A stretch of 33,174 bases of DNA from Spirochaetaceae bacterium (GTDB taxonomy: Bacteria > Spirochaetota > Spirochaetia > DSM-2461), in NCBI GenBank assembly GCA_016744925.1, contig JADGDJ010000025.1, forward strand, positions 1-33,174. The letters are read 5' to 3'. Every line of letters begins with the position of its first letter. Positions within the stretch are counted from its first letter, which is position 1. A program made the translations under genes and the position numbers. The notes under the pieces are model-generated. The model was not told the DNA's origin and made no database searches. It saw only the letters and a list, made by a program, of their open reading frames with translations. Shown one piece after another: positions 8,584-15,295 of the stretch.

Positions 8584-8612
8584 ATAATGCCTTTTTTCAT
8601 TAACAGATTCAA
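8584..8612 (-). promoter_or_regulatory. Candidate hisS promoter
   Basis: Minus strand: TTGAAT (8612-8607), 17 nt, CATTAT (8589-8584). A start about 7 nt downstream would place the transcript's 5' end in the GC-rich hairpin, leaving a leader of about 40 nt before the SD-bearing hisS start. Confidence 0.45.
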
Positions 8613-8634
8613 GTCGCTATTTTAAAGGTTTCCA

Positions 8635-8663
8635 TTGACTTTAAAGAGTATAAATCGGATTAT
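8635..8663 (+). promoter_or_regulatory. Promoter of the pcnB-type gene, predicted leaderless
   Basis: TTGACT (8635-8640), 17 nt, GATTAT (8658-8663), then 8 nt to ATG at 8672. No SD is visible in the 8 nt (TAGCTATC). Confidence 0.55.
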
Positions 8664-8671
8664 TAGCTATC

Positions 8672-9808
8672 ATGCTGATCAGATACACAAAAAACGCCAA
8701 AGGCAAGCTTATTCGGCAGGCCGAAATTTATACGAAAAATGAACACAATATCCCTTTGAACAAAGTCGATAACGATGCCATCAGGGCTTGTGACAGGCTG
8801 AGACGCGAAGGGTTTCAAGCCTATATCGTCGGCGGAGCTGTCAGAGATCTTCTTTTGGGGAAAGAACCTAAAGATTTTGATCTTGTCACAGATGCGGATC
8901 CTTCAAAGGTTCGTAAAATCTTCAGAAATTCAAGAGTGATCGGTAAGCGTTTTAAGCTGGTCCATCTCTATTATTCCGATAAAAAGATTCTCGAACTGGC
9001 CACATTCCGTTCAGTTGAAGCCTCGGATAGAAAAAATATCTATGGAACGATTGAGGAAGATGTCCTTCGTCGGGATTTTACTTTCAATGCCCTGTTCTAT
9101 TCTCCTCAGGAAGAACAGGTTATAGATTATGTCGGTGGCGTAAAAGATATCCGAAAAGGGAAAGTCGTAAGCATTATCCCTCTGAAAGATACCTTTGTAG
9201 AAGATCCCGTTCGTATGGTCCGGGCATTGAAATACTCGGTGACTACAGGGTCTAAAATTCCCTTCAGATTGAAGAGAGCTATTAAAAAATCCGCTCCATT
9301 GCTCATGTCCTGTTCCGTTTCACGGCTCAGTGAAGAGATATTTAAAATACTTCAATCCGGTAACAGCTGGAGCATTATGCAGCTGACTGCCGAGATGGAT
9401 CTATTCCATTATCTCCTTCCTGAAATTGAGGAGAAATTTCACGGACGCGGTGGAAAACAGTTTCACAAGAGTTTCTTTAAATCCCTGAGAAGACTCGATG
9501 AGAATGTTAAGAGAAAAGGGGAGAGAAGAAGGTCGAGAATGATTCGTCGTCTTGTCCAACCCTCACTCGATTCTGATAATATATTTGACACACCTGATCT
9601 GGAATACCTCGATGTGGTTAAAGCGGCAAAACAGGCCATTCTTCCTATGATTGCACCCAATAGGGATGTGGAAGATGCTGTTCGATTGATCTTTAAGGTG
9701 AGAAATGTTTCCATGCCCAAAAGAAGTTATTTAAAACATCCTGATAGACGCAGGGCAAAAAGAACCAGAAATCGTACGAAAAGGCCTATCGCTAGTAGTC
9801 ATAATTAA
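8672..9808 (+). CDS. pcnB: Poly(A) polymerase / class II tRNA nucleotidyltransferase family
   Basis: 378 residues. The nucleotidyltransferase head holds GGAVRDLLLG (54-63), the metal-binding DFD (68-70), FRNSRVIGKRFKL (84-96) and the RRDFTFNALFY block. The RNSR-IG-RF stretch is the feature used to tell bacterial poly(A) polymerase I from CCA-adding enzymes, so the PcnB call is favoured; a CCA-adding role cannot be excluded from sequence alone. PcnB adds 3' poly(A) tails that speed RNA decay. The tail is basic (HPDRRRAKRTRNRTKRP), as in PcnB proteins, and probably binds RNA. The gene is divergent from hisS and has its own leaderless-type promoter. A gene for a secreted protein starts 15 nt after its stop. 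Confidence 0.85.
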   Translation: MLIRYTKNAKGKLIRQAEIYTKNEHNIPLNKVDNDAIRACDRLRREGFQAYIVGGAVRDLLLGKEPKDFDLVTDADPSKVRKIFRNSRVIGKRFKLVHLYYSDKKILELATFRSVEASDRKNIYGTIEEDVLRRDFTFNALFYSPQEEQVIDYVGGVKDIRKGKVVSIIPLKDTFVEDPVRMVRALKYSVTTGSKIPFRLKRAIKKSAPLLMSCSVSRLSEEIFKILQSGNSWSIMQLTAEMDLFHYLLPEIEEKFHGRGGKQFHKSFFKSLRRLDENVKRKGERRRSRMIRRLVQPSLDSDNIFDTPDLEYLDVVKAAKQAILPMIAPNRDVEDAVRLIFKVRNVSMPKRSYLKHPDRRRAKRTRNRTKRPIASSHN

Positions 9809-9823
9809 TACGATAATTGAACC

Positions 9824-11101
9824 GTGGTACCGTTTATTAAAAATCAATTCTTTCTCTTTTTATTCATTTTTCTAGGCTTTTTTTTATCCGCGCAAACTCT
9901 CAGTTTTACAAACGATGCCTCAACGTGGGTATTTCTTCCCGAATGGGATGATTATGAAACGAATTCATTTGCTCTGGATTATTCATGGTCTGATTGGTAT
10001 ACAGAACTGCAATATAGAATATTTACTGATAGAAACACCTCCGCGGCGGATTCCGGCAGGATAGACAGTTTTCTCTTATCGTCTTTATATAATATCCCTA
10101 TTTCTTCAGCCGGGAACATCCGAATCAATATGAAGTCCGGTCTGGCACTTCAATTATTCGGCGATTACGGGGGATATAAAATCCAAGGGGGATGGCACAA
10201 CAATGTTTTGGTTAAAAGGGGAATCCCCGCATCTTATGAAGATTCATTTAATCAGCTTATTCTGCCTATAGAACTGAAAATTTCCTTCCCATTCTATTTT
10301 ACACCCTATATTAAAACGAGTCATAGAATCGCCTGGCCTATGGAACTGGCTGGTGATCTGAGCCTGGGCATCATATTCCCTCCAGATATTCTCCCTTTTG
10401 AATTTTCATTCGCTTATGGTTATGGTTTTTATGAGACTGGCTCTAATGTTTATGATTCTTCAATGGAGAAGCAGAAGGGGATTAGTATACATTCCAGTCT
10501 GAATTTTTGGCCCTTAAGATTTGAACGCTCAATGTTTTTTCAGGAGCATTGGGGCAATGGGACTATGGGTCTCTCTCTTGGAAAACCTCATACAGAGCCT
10601 CCTGGAGATACTGTAATGCACTTAAATCTCGTAGGTTTTACGCATATCTCCATTGGTGTCAAAGTTATGAAAGAGTTGTTGCCGGGACGAATCTATACGG
10701 GTCTTTTTTACAAGTCAATGAATGGTTGGACTGATGCTCCCTATCTCTTTCCAGAGGGGGGGCGATTTTCTCTCTTGCAATTGGGTTTGGAAGAGGGGAT
10801 TAAGGTCAATTTCGGTCCATTCAGAACTGATCTCTATCTTTTGTTAGGTGGCGGAATCAAACAAAATCAATTTTATACGCTGGAAAGCACAAAATTAAGC
10901 CCTCTCTATGTAAAAAATTCAATGATTCTCGAATTGGGTGGGGGAATCCGATTTTTCCTCCCATTTTTTTTCAATAGAAAAATTGGATTGGGTTTGGAAG
11001 TTTCACATTCGTGGGAGCTCTTTTCCGGTGGAGAATGGAGTGACGCCATAGCCGGTGAAAATCCAGTAAATTATATTTTATCCCTGGTTGTTTCATCCTG
11101 A
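9824..11101 (+). CDS. Secreted or outer-membrane beta-rich protein of unknown function
   Basis: 425 residues with GTG start at 9824. A very hydrophobic signal peptide (FFLFLFIFLGFFLSAQTLSF) is followed by amphipathic strands rich in aromatic residues and glycine (for example YTGLFYKSMNGWTDAPYLFP and LYLLLGGGIKQNQFYTLE), as expected for an outer-membrane barrel, although the C-terminal residue is Ser rather than aromatic. I recognise no named family. There is no SD. A possible -10 box, GATAAT (9812-9817), ends 6 nt before the GTG, with only a poor -35, so it may be leaderless or co-transcribed with pcnB. The promoter of the following SDR gene lies within its last codons. Confidence 0.78.
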   Translation: MVPFIKNQFFLFLFIFLGFFLSAQTLSFTNDASTWVFLPEWDDYETNSFALDYSWSDWYTELQYRIFTDRNTSAADSGRIDSFLLSSLYNIPISSAGNIRINMKSGLALQLFGDYGGYKIQGGWHNNVLVKRGIPASYEDSFNQLILPIELKISFPFYFTPYIKTSHRIAWPMELAGDLSLGIIFPPDILPFEFSFAYGYGFYETGSNVYDSSMEKQKGISIHSSLNFWPLRFERSMFFQEHWGNGTMGLSLGKPHTEPPGDTVMHLNLVGFTHISIGVKVMKELLPGRIYTGLFYKSMNGWTDAPYLFPEGGRFSLLQLGLEEGIKVNFGPFRTDLYLLLGGGIKQNQFYTLESTKLSPLYVKNSMILELGGGIRFFLPFFFNRKIGLGLEVSHSWELFSGGEWSDAIAGENPVNYILSLVVSS

Positions 11102-11116
11102 TGGACCGGCTATAGT
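11088..11116 (+). promoter_or_regulatory. Promoter of the SDR gene, predicted leaderless
   Basis: TTGTTT (11088-11093), 17 nt, TATAGT (11111-11116), 7 nt, ATG at 11124. The -35 box is embedded in the last codons of the preceding gene. Confidence 0.65.
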
Positions 11117-11123
11117 AATCATT

Positions 11124-12152
11124 ATGAAAAATATCCTCATAACAGGTGCCAATGGTTTTCTCGGCAGTAACCTGACAAAATATCTCAGTAAAAATCCTCA
11201 ATACAATGTGTTTGCCATGGTTCGCCCCGGGGGGATGGTTAACTTTCTCTATGAGTTTCAGAAAGATCCTCATAGTGGCAAAGATCTCTTTACTCTGGTT
11301 GAGGCTAACCTCGCTGATGATAAGTCGGTTGAAGAAGCGATTGCAGGTATGGATGTTGTTATTCATCTGGCAGGCATGGTCACAGACTGGGGCAGGGAAG
11401 AGGATTATTTCAACCTCAATGTCAAAGGGACAGAGCGGGTTCTGAAAGGGGCGGCAAAAGCGGGAGTTTCAAAAGTACTCTATCTCAGCTCCCTTACTGT
11501 TCACTCTATGGATGGCCATCACTTTTCAGACGAAACGGCCCCTCGCAATATGAAAGCGTACCCCTATGGGGTGACCAAGAAATTGGGTGAAGACAGACTT
11601 TTTCAGTGGTTGAAAGAAGAGAATCACTCATCACCGGTCCAGGGCGCAGTGATCCGACCGGGATTCGTCATTTACGGTTCTTATGATAAAAATACTTTTA
11701 TAAATGTTCTCGATGCCCTGAAGGCGGGATCTTTCGGATTCATCAATGGTGGCAGGAAATTGATCTCCTATGTGCATGCGGAAAACCTCTGCTATGGAAT
11801 TGATCAATTGATTAAAGCTGAAAAAATTGACGGTGCTTACAATATTCTCGATGGAAATATGACCTGGCGGGAGTGGATTGGTCTCTGGACTGATGCTCTG
11901 AAGGTGAAGCCCCCCCGACTTTCGGTTCCCTATTGGGTAATGGTTCCCGTTGCCGGATTGCTGGAAGGTTTATTCAAGCTCTTTCGAAGCTCTACAGCCC
12001 CGATCCTGACACTGTATAGGATCCGGATCATGTTTGCTGATCTTGCCTTCAGCGATAAAAAAATGCAGAGGGATCCCGGATACAATCCCCCTGTTTCACT
12101 TGAAAAATCTATAGAAAAAACCCTGAACTTTTACTTTCGGTCAAAAAAATAA
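11124..12152 (+). CDS. NAD(P)-dependent epimerase/dehydratase (extended SDR family)
   Basis: 342 residues from ATG at 11124. The Rossmann motif TGANGFLG (7-14) is at the N-terminus, followed by DVVIHLAG (77-84), the Ser-bearing strand VLYLSSLTVHS and the catalytic YGVTK (148-152). The C-terminal half (RPGFVIYG, then SYVHAENLCYGI) matches extended SDRs that act on nucleotide sugars or 3-beta-hydroxysteroid-like substrates. The substrate cannot be read from sequence. A TTG in frame at 11088 would add 12 residues but is the -35 box of a good promoter, so the ATG start is preferred. It converges on the 12163-13287 gene with a 10-nt gap and no clear terminator. Confidence 0.9.
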   Translation: MKNILITGANGFLGSNLTKYLSKNPQYNVFAMVRPGGMVNFLYEFQKDPHSGKDLFTLVEANLADDKSVEEAIAGMDVVIHLAGMVTDWGREEDYFNLNVKGTERVLKGAAKAGVSKVLYLSSLTVHSMDGHHFSDETAPRNMKAYPYGVTKKLGEDRLFQWLKEENHSSPVQGAVIRPGFVIYGSYDKNTFINVLDALKAGSFGFINGGRKLISYVHAENLCYGIDQLIKAEKIDGAYNILDGNMTWREWIGLWTDALKVKPPRLSVPYWVMVPVAGLLEGLFKLFRSSTAPILTLYRIRIMFADLAFSDKKMQRDPGYNPPVSLEKSIEKTLNFYFRSKK

Positions 12153-12162
12153 ACAGGAAGTA

Positions 12163-13287
12163 TCAGGGGATTGTGATAGGAGCTGAATCGGGCAGCAGCC
12201 CCTGGAGGTATTCGAGAATCGGTTTGGTTTTTTCTCCGTATTTTTCCCGGTCCAGTCTGGCTGCTTTTGACAATAATCCCTTTGCTTCATCGATTCTCTC
12301 GTCTTTCCATGCCGTGAGTCCAAGAACATAAGCCAGTAACGCTTCCGGGGCATTTTTTTCCGATGCCCTGCCATACCACAGGTCTGCTTCTTTGTACGCT
12401 CCATCATCATAGGCCAGAAGTCCCAGGAAGTAGAGAGGCTGCCAGCTTTCAGGGCTGATTCCCACCAGTCGGGTGAATGTTTGAGCAGACATTTCGCTCT
12501 CTCCGCTGTTGTAGTATTCTATTCCCAGAGCCATCAGTTCCTGAGCATTGAGAAAACTGTTCAGATACTCATCGAATCCGATCTGTAGATCATCGGTGAT
12601 ATTGTCCCGTTCGATCCCGGTGCTCTTTAAAGATGTAATGGTATCGTAGAGGAAGCGGGTGTATTCCTTGTTGTCTGTAGTCATGAGGAAGGTAACGAAC
12701 GCCCAGGCTTCGGTTCTGAAATCGGTAAAGATTTCTGCCGCATCACTACCGTTCATTGTTATCAGTTTCTCAACTGCAATTCTATTCTCCCTGCTCTTTA
12801 GAGCGGAAAACTTCCGATCCAGTTCGGGACCTGAACTCTTGGAGAAATAAACTGAAAATCCCTCTCTCACCCATAGGGGAGGTCGTTCTATGTGATTCAT
12901 AATAAACTGAATGCTCGCCTGATAAGCCAGGGCGAATATCATATCTTCTGAAGAGCCTTCATAGATGAGCAATTCTCTTTCCGGTGCTTTCTGATGGTGA
13001 ATATACACATAGCTGTCATAGGCTTTTCCCGTGAGGCTTCGTGTGAAAGTTTTAAATGTGCTCAAATTGGGAAGAATCTGAATATTGAGTTTCTCTTCGA
13101 GATCGCTGAACCGGAAAACATCGTTGAATATGCTGTAGAAACTCTCAAGCTGGGAACCCATTATTTCGCTGTTGCTTTCACTTATATGGGATATGACAGT
13201 GTAGTGCTCCGTTTCTGTCGTAAATGTATCCTCTCCATAAAGAAAAATGGAACTGAGCATAATTAAAAGAAAAACTGCTTTTTTCAT
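12163..13287 (-). CDS. Secreted TPR protein with degenerate peptidase-MA-like domain
   Basis: 374 residues. A signal peptide (MKKAVFLLIMLSSIFLYGED) is followed by a region laid out like peptidase MA (gluzincin) domains: the early TEHYTVISH strand, then AYQASIQFIMNHI (121-133) and PPLWVREGFSVYFS (136-149). The P-W-EG-Y motif is typical, but the HExxH zinc site expected at about 121-127 reads AYQASIQ, so zinc catalysis looks lost. The C-terminal third (about 255-345) holds TPR-like helices (YYNSGESEMSAQTFTRLVGI, YKEADLWYGRASEKNAPEAL). It is probably a periplasmic or lipid-surface protein-interaction factor. ATG at 13287 has a strong SD (AAAGGAG). Family assignment is moderate, and the loss of the motif is seen directly. 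Confidence 0.72.
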   Translation of the reverse strand: MKKAVFLLIMLSSIFLYGEDTFTTETEHYTVISHISESNSEIMGSQLESFYSIFNDVFRFSDLEEKLNIQILPNLSTFKTFTRSLTGKAYDSYVYIHHQKAPERELLIYEGSSEDMIFALAYQASIQFIMNHIERPPLWVREGFSVYFSKSSGPELDRKFSALKSRENRIAVEKLITMNGSDAAEIFTDFRTEAWAFVTFLMTTDNKEYTRFLYDTITSLKSTGIERDNITDDLQIGFDEYLNSFLNAQELMALGIEYYNSGESEMSAQTFTRLVGISPESWQPLYFLGLLAYDDGAYKEADLWYGRASEKNAPEALLAYVLGLTAWKDERIDEAKGLLSKAARLDREKYGEKTKPILEYLQGLLPDSAPITIP

Positions 13288-13302
13288 GATGTCTCCTTTG
13301 AC

Positions 13303-13339
13303 TAAAATGGGTCCCTGACATAAATGTCACCCCATTTTA
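13303..13339. repeat. Nested palindrome in the 59-nt gap between two minus-strand genes
   Basis: TAAAATGGG (13303-13311) pairs with CCCATTTTA (13331-13339), and TGACAT (13316-13321) pairs with ATGTCA (13324-13329) inside it. There is no T run on either side, so it is not a typical terminator. It could be a REP-like element, an operator or a 3' stabilising hairpin. A poor promoter match (GTGACA, 17 nt, TTTTAG) overlaps it on the minus strand. Confidence 0.6.
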
Positions 13340-13346
13340 TCATTAC

Positions 13347-14240
13347 CTATTTTCTGATTTTATCAATTCTGATTTCAACCCGGTCGATCATCAGACCGGT
13401 GAAGCGCGCTATCCTATCGAGAATGTATATTTGAAGATCATGAACCTTACCACTCAACTGTTCTCCATATTCCGCTTCTACAGATATCTTAATTTTATAT
13501 CCCAGGCGGTCTTTTTTTACAGTGATTTTTTTTACAGTGACTTTGGCATCGAATTCATCAACACAGTGGAGAATCATCTGACTGAGCGCCGCTTCGGAAA
13601 TTTGAACATTCCCCCGATCCTCTTTTTGAAAAGCCGGCTGGACAACTGACTTCTCAAATATTTGAGATTTTTTATTCCGTTTCCAGCTTTTGAAGAACAC
13701 CCTTATGGAATCTGAAAGGATGTGAGCGTAGTCCCTGTGAACTTCAATGCTCGGAACGGGAATGACGTGTTTGCCTTCGGAATGACGGGAGTGAATGGCT
13801 TTTTCAATCTCCTCCTGGCTGGCGATGTCTTCAATATGGATAAACTTTGTTACGGGAGGCAGGTTTAGTCTTTCGGTAATTTTTATAACCATTTTTTCCG
13901 ATGTTCCCACAAGAAGGATATGTTTCAGTTTGATATTTTCCAGGGCTTTGATCACATCGGCTCTGTGGTGAGGATCTTCATAAAGAGCTGTTTTAATGGC
14001 TGTTACATATTCTTTTTCTTTTTTAGCCGAACGACCGGCAATGATTTTTTTATCGTGTATGAGAAGCCCGTCATCTATAATATAGGGGATGCTGTATTTT
14101 TCGGCTACCAGTCTTGCGCGAAAGCTCTTTCCAGTCCCGCTTTTGCCTACCAGAGCGAATACTTTTACGCCGAGTACCAGCCATTTTGCCTGGTTGAGGA
14201 GTCGTGAAACCTTCCCTTTCTCTTCCTTTTTGTCGCTCAT
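13347..14240 (-). CDS. P-loop ATPase fused to an Asp23/Gls24-like domain
   Basis: 297 residues. The N-terminal half is a P-loop NTPase with VGKSGTGKSF (31-40), then IPYIIDDGLLIHDKKIIAG and a KHILLVGTSEKM strand. Residues about 210-295 (RGNVQISEAALSQMI ... LQIYILDRIARFTGLMIDRVEIRID) have the pattern of Asp23/Gls24 (alkaline-shock) domains, known mainly from Firmicutes envelope-stress proteins. No signal peptide is seen, so the protein is cytoplasmic. The start overlaps the stop of the pseudouridine synthase gene upstream by 4 nt (ATGA), indicating translational coupling. The family exists in other anaerobes to my recollection but has no assigned role; nucleotide-driven control of envelope or RNA functions would be a guess. 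Confidence 0.75.
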   Translation of the reverse strand: MSDKKEEKGKVSRLLNQAKWLVLGVKVFALVGKSGTGKSFRARLVAEKYSIPYIIDDGLLIHDKKIIAGRSAKKEKEYVTAIKTALYEDPHHRADVIKALENIKLKHILLVGTSEKMVIKITERLNLPPVTKFIHIEDIASQEEIEKAIHSRHSEGKHVIPVPSIEVHRDYAHILSDSIRVFFKSWKRNKKSQIFEKSVVQPAFQKEDRGNVQISEAALSQMILHCVDEFDAKVTVKKITVKKDRLGYKIKISVEAEYGEQLSGKVHDLQIYILDRIARFTGLMIDRVEIRIDKIRK

Positions 14241-15205
14241 TGATCCTCCAGCTGCAGGGAAATTGTATCCATCAGTTGTTCAATTGTACAATTGCTGAAA
14301 ATTCTATTCAATCTCTTAAGCTGTTCTTTGTCTATCTGAGCCCTGATATTACCATAATAAACAGGAGTTTTTTCTTTTTTCGATTTTAAAAGCAGGCTGT
14401 GTAGGAAATATCCGCCCTTTAATTCACTTCCGCCGTATTTTTTATCTCCAGATAAGGGGAATCCATGAAAGGATGATTGTGAGCGAATCTGGTGTGTTCG
14501 TCCTGTTTCAATTTTAATCAGAGCCAGAGTGTAGCCTTTGTAGTTTTCGATGGGGAAGGCTGTCGATCTGGCAGATTTCCCCTCTTTTTGTACTGTAGTC
14601 ACTTTTTTTTTGCTCTCTCTGTTCAGATTATCGACCCAGATCTCGGTATTTTTTAGTTTCCCATCCAATAGAGCCAGATAGAATTTATCAAAGTGTTTTT
14701 CCTGGAGCTTATTTGAAAAATCTCTTGCCCCGTGTATTGATTTGGAGAAAAAAATCAAACCCGAGGTGTTTCTATCCAATCTGTGAAGAGGTCCGGGTCT
14801 AAAACTGAGGGAGGAGGGAATTCTCTCTTTTAAATATGATCTAACAAGTTCCTCCAGCGAACCGATTTCTCCGTGAACCAGTTGACCCCATTTTTTATTG
14901 ATGGCGAGAAGATCATCGTCTTCAAAGATAATCTGATCCTTAAGTGATCCTTTTATCGCCGGAGCTGCTTCCGTTTCTTCTTTGTGGTTTTCCAGTAGGC
15001 TTTTGTAGATGAAGAGAACCTCCCCTTGAGAGACTTTGTATTCTGGCTTGACTTTTTTTTCGTCAATTCGGATTAACCCCTTTCGAAAAGCCTTATAAAT
15101 ACCACTCAGGTTCTGTTCTTTTATAAATTGCCTTATGATTCTATCAATTCTTTTGCCGTCATCATTGGATCCGGCTGTAAACTCTGTATATTTGTCTTTA
15201 TTCAC
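14237..15205 (-). CDS. RluA-family 23S rRNA/tRNA pseudouridine synthase
   Basis: 322 residues. The N-terminal 75 residues resemble an S4 RNA-binding domain (KRIDRIIRQFI ... IYKAFRKGLIRIDEKKV ... VSQGEVLFIY). The catalytic block HRLDRNTSGL (141-150) carries the nucleophilic Asp144, and GRTHQIRSQSSFHGFPLSGDKKYGG is the conserved second block. RluA enzymes isomerise uridine to pseudouridine; an RluC- or RluD-like rRNA target is likely but not decidable. The start is GTG at 15205 with no SD. A promoter with a perfect TTGACA ends 7 nt upstream, so a leaderless GTG-initiated mRNA is predicted. It is first in a two-gene unit with the P-loop/Asp23 gene. Confidence 0.92.
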   Translation of the reverse strand: MNKDKYTEFTAGSNDDGKRIDRIIRQFIKEQNLSGIYKAFRKGLIRIDEKKVKPEYKVSQGEVLFIYKSLLENHKEETEAAPAIKGSLKDQIIFEDDDLLAINKKWGQLVHGEIGSLEELVRSYLKERIPSSLSFRPGPLHRLDRNTSGLIFFSKSIHGARDFSNKLQEKHFDKFYLALLDGKLKNTEIWVDNLNRESKKKVTTVQKEGKSARSTAFPIENYKGYTLALIKIETGRTHQIRSQSSFHGFPLSGDKKYGGSELKGGYFLHSLLLKSKKEKTPVYYGNIRAQIDKEQLKRLNRIFSNCTIEQLMDTISLQLEDQ

Positions 15206-15212
15206 TAAGTGA

Positions 15213-15242
15213 ATTTTATTACTTTGAGACCCCTGCTGTCAA
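15213..15242 (-). promoter_or_regulatory. Promoter of the RluA-family gene, predicted leaderless with GTG start
   Basis: Minus strand: perfect TTGACA (15242-15237), 18 nt, TAAAAT (15218-15213), 7 nt, GTG at 15205. No SD lies between. Confidence 0.72.
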
Positions 15243-15258
15243 TCTGTCTGGTCTCATC

Positions 15259-15287
15259 TTGACAAAGTGGCACCGGTAAAGGAAAAT
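15259..15287 (+). promoter_or_regulatory. Promoter of the Rnf operon, predicted leaderless with TTG start
   Basis: Perfect TTGACA (15259-15264), 17 nt, GAAAAT (15282-15287), 8 nt, TTG at 15296. It is back to back with the divergent RluA promoter, the two -35 boxes being 16 bp apart. Confidence 0.6.
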
Positions 15288-15295
15288 GACCCCAT

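Noticed and set aside
11088-11123. In-frame TTG start for the SDR gene at 11088
   Set aside because: The TTG is part of the -35 box TTGTTT; the Rossmann motif follows directly from the ATG at 11124.
15250-15295. Similarity of this stretch to the palindrome at 13303-13339 (TGACA...CACC and ACCCCATTT)
   Set aside because: The shared bases are better explained here by the TTGACA promoter of the Rnf operon, and the palindromic layout is missing.
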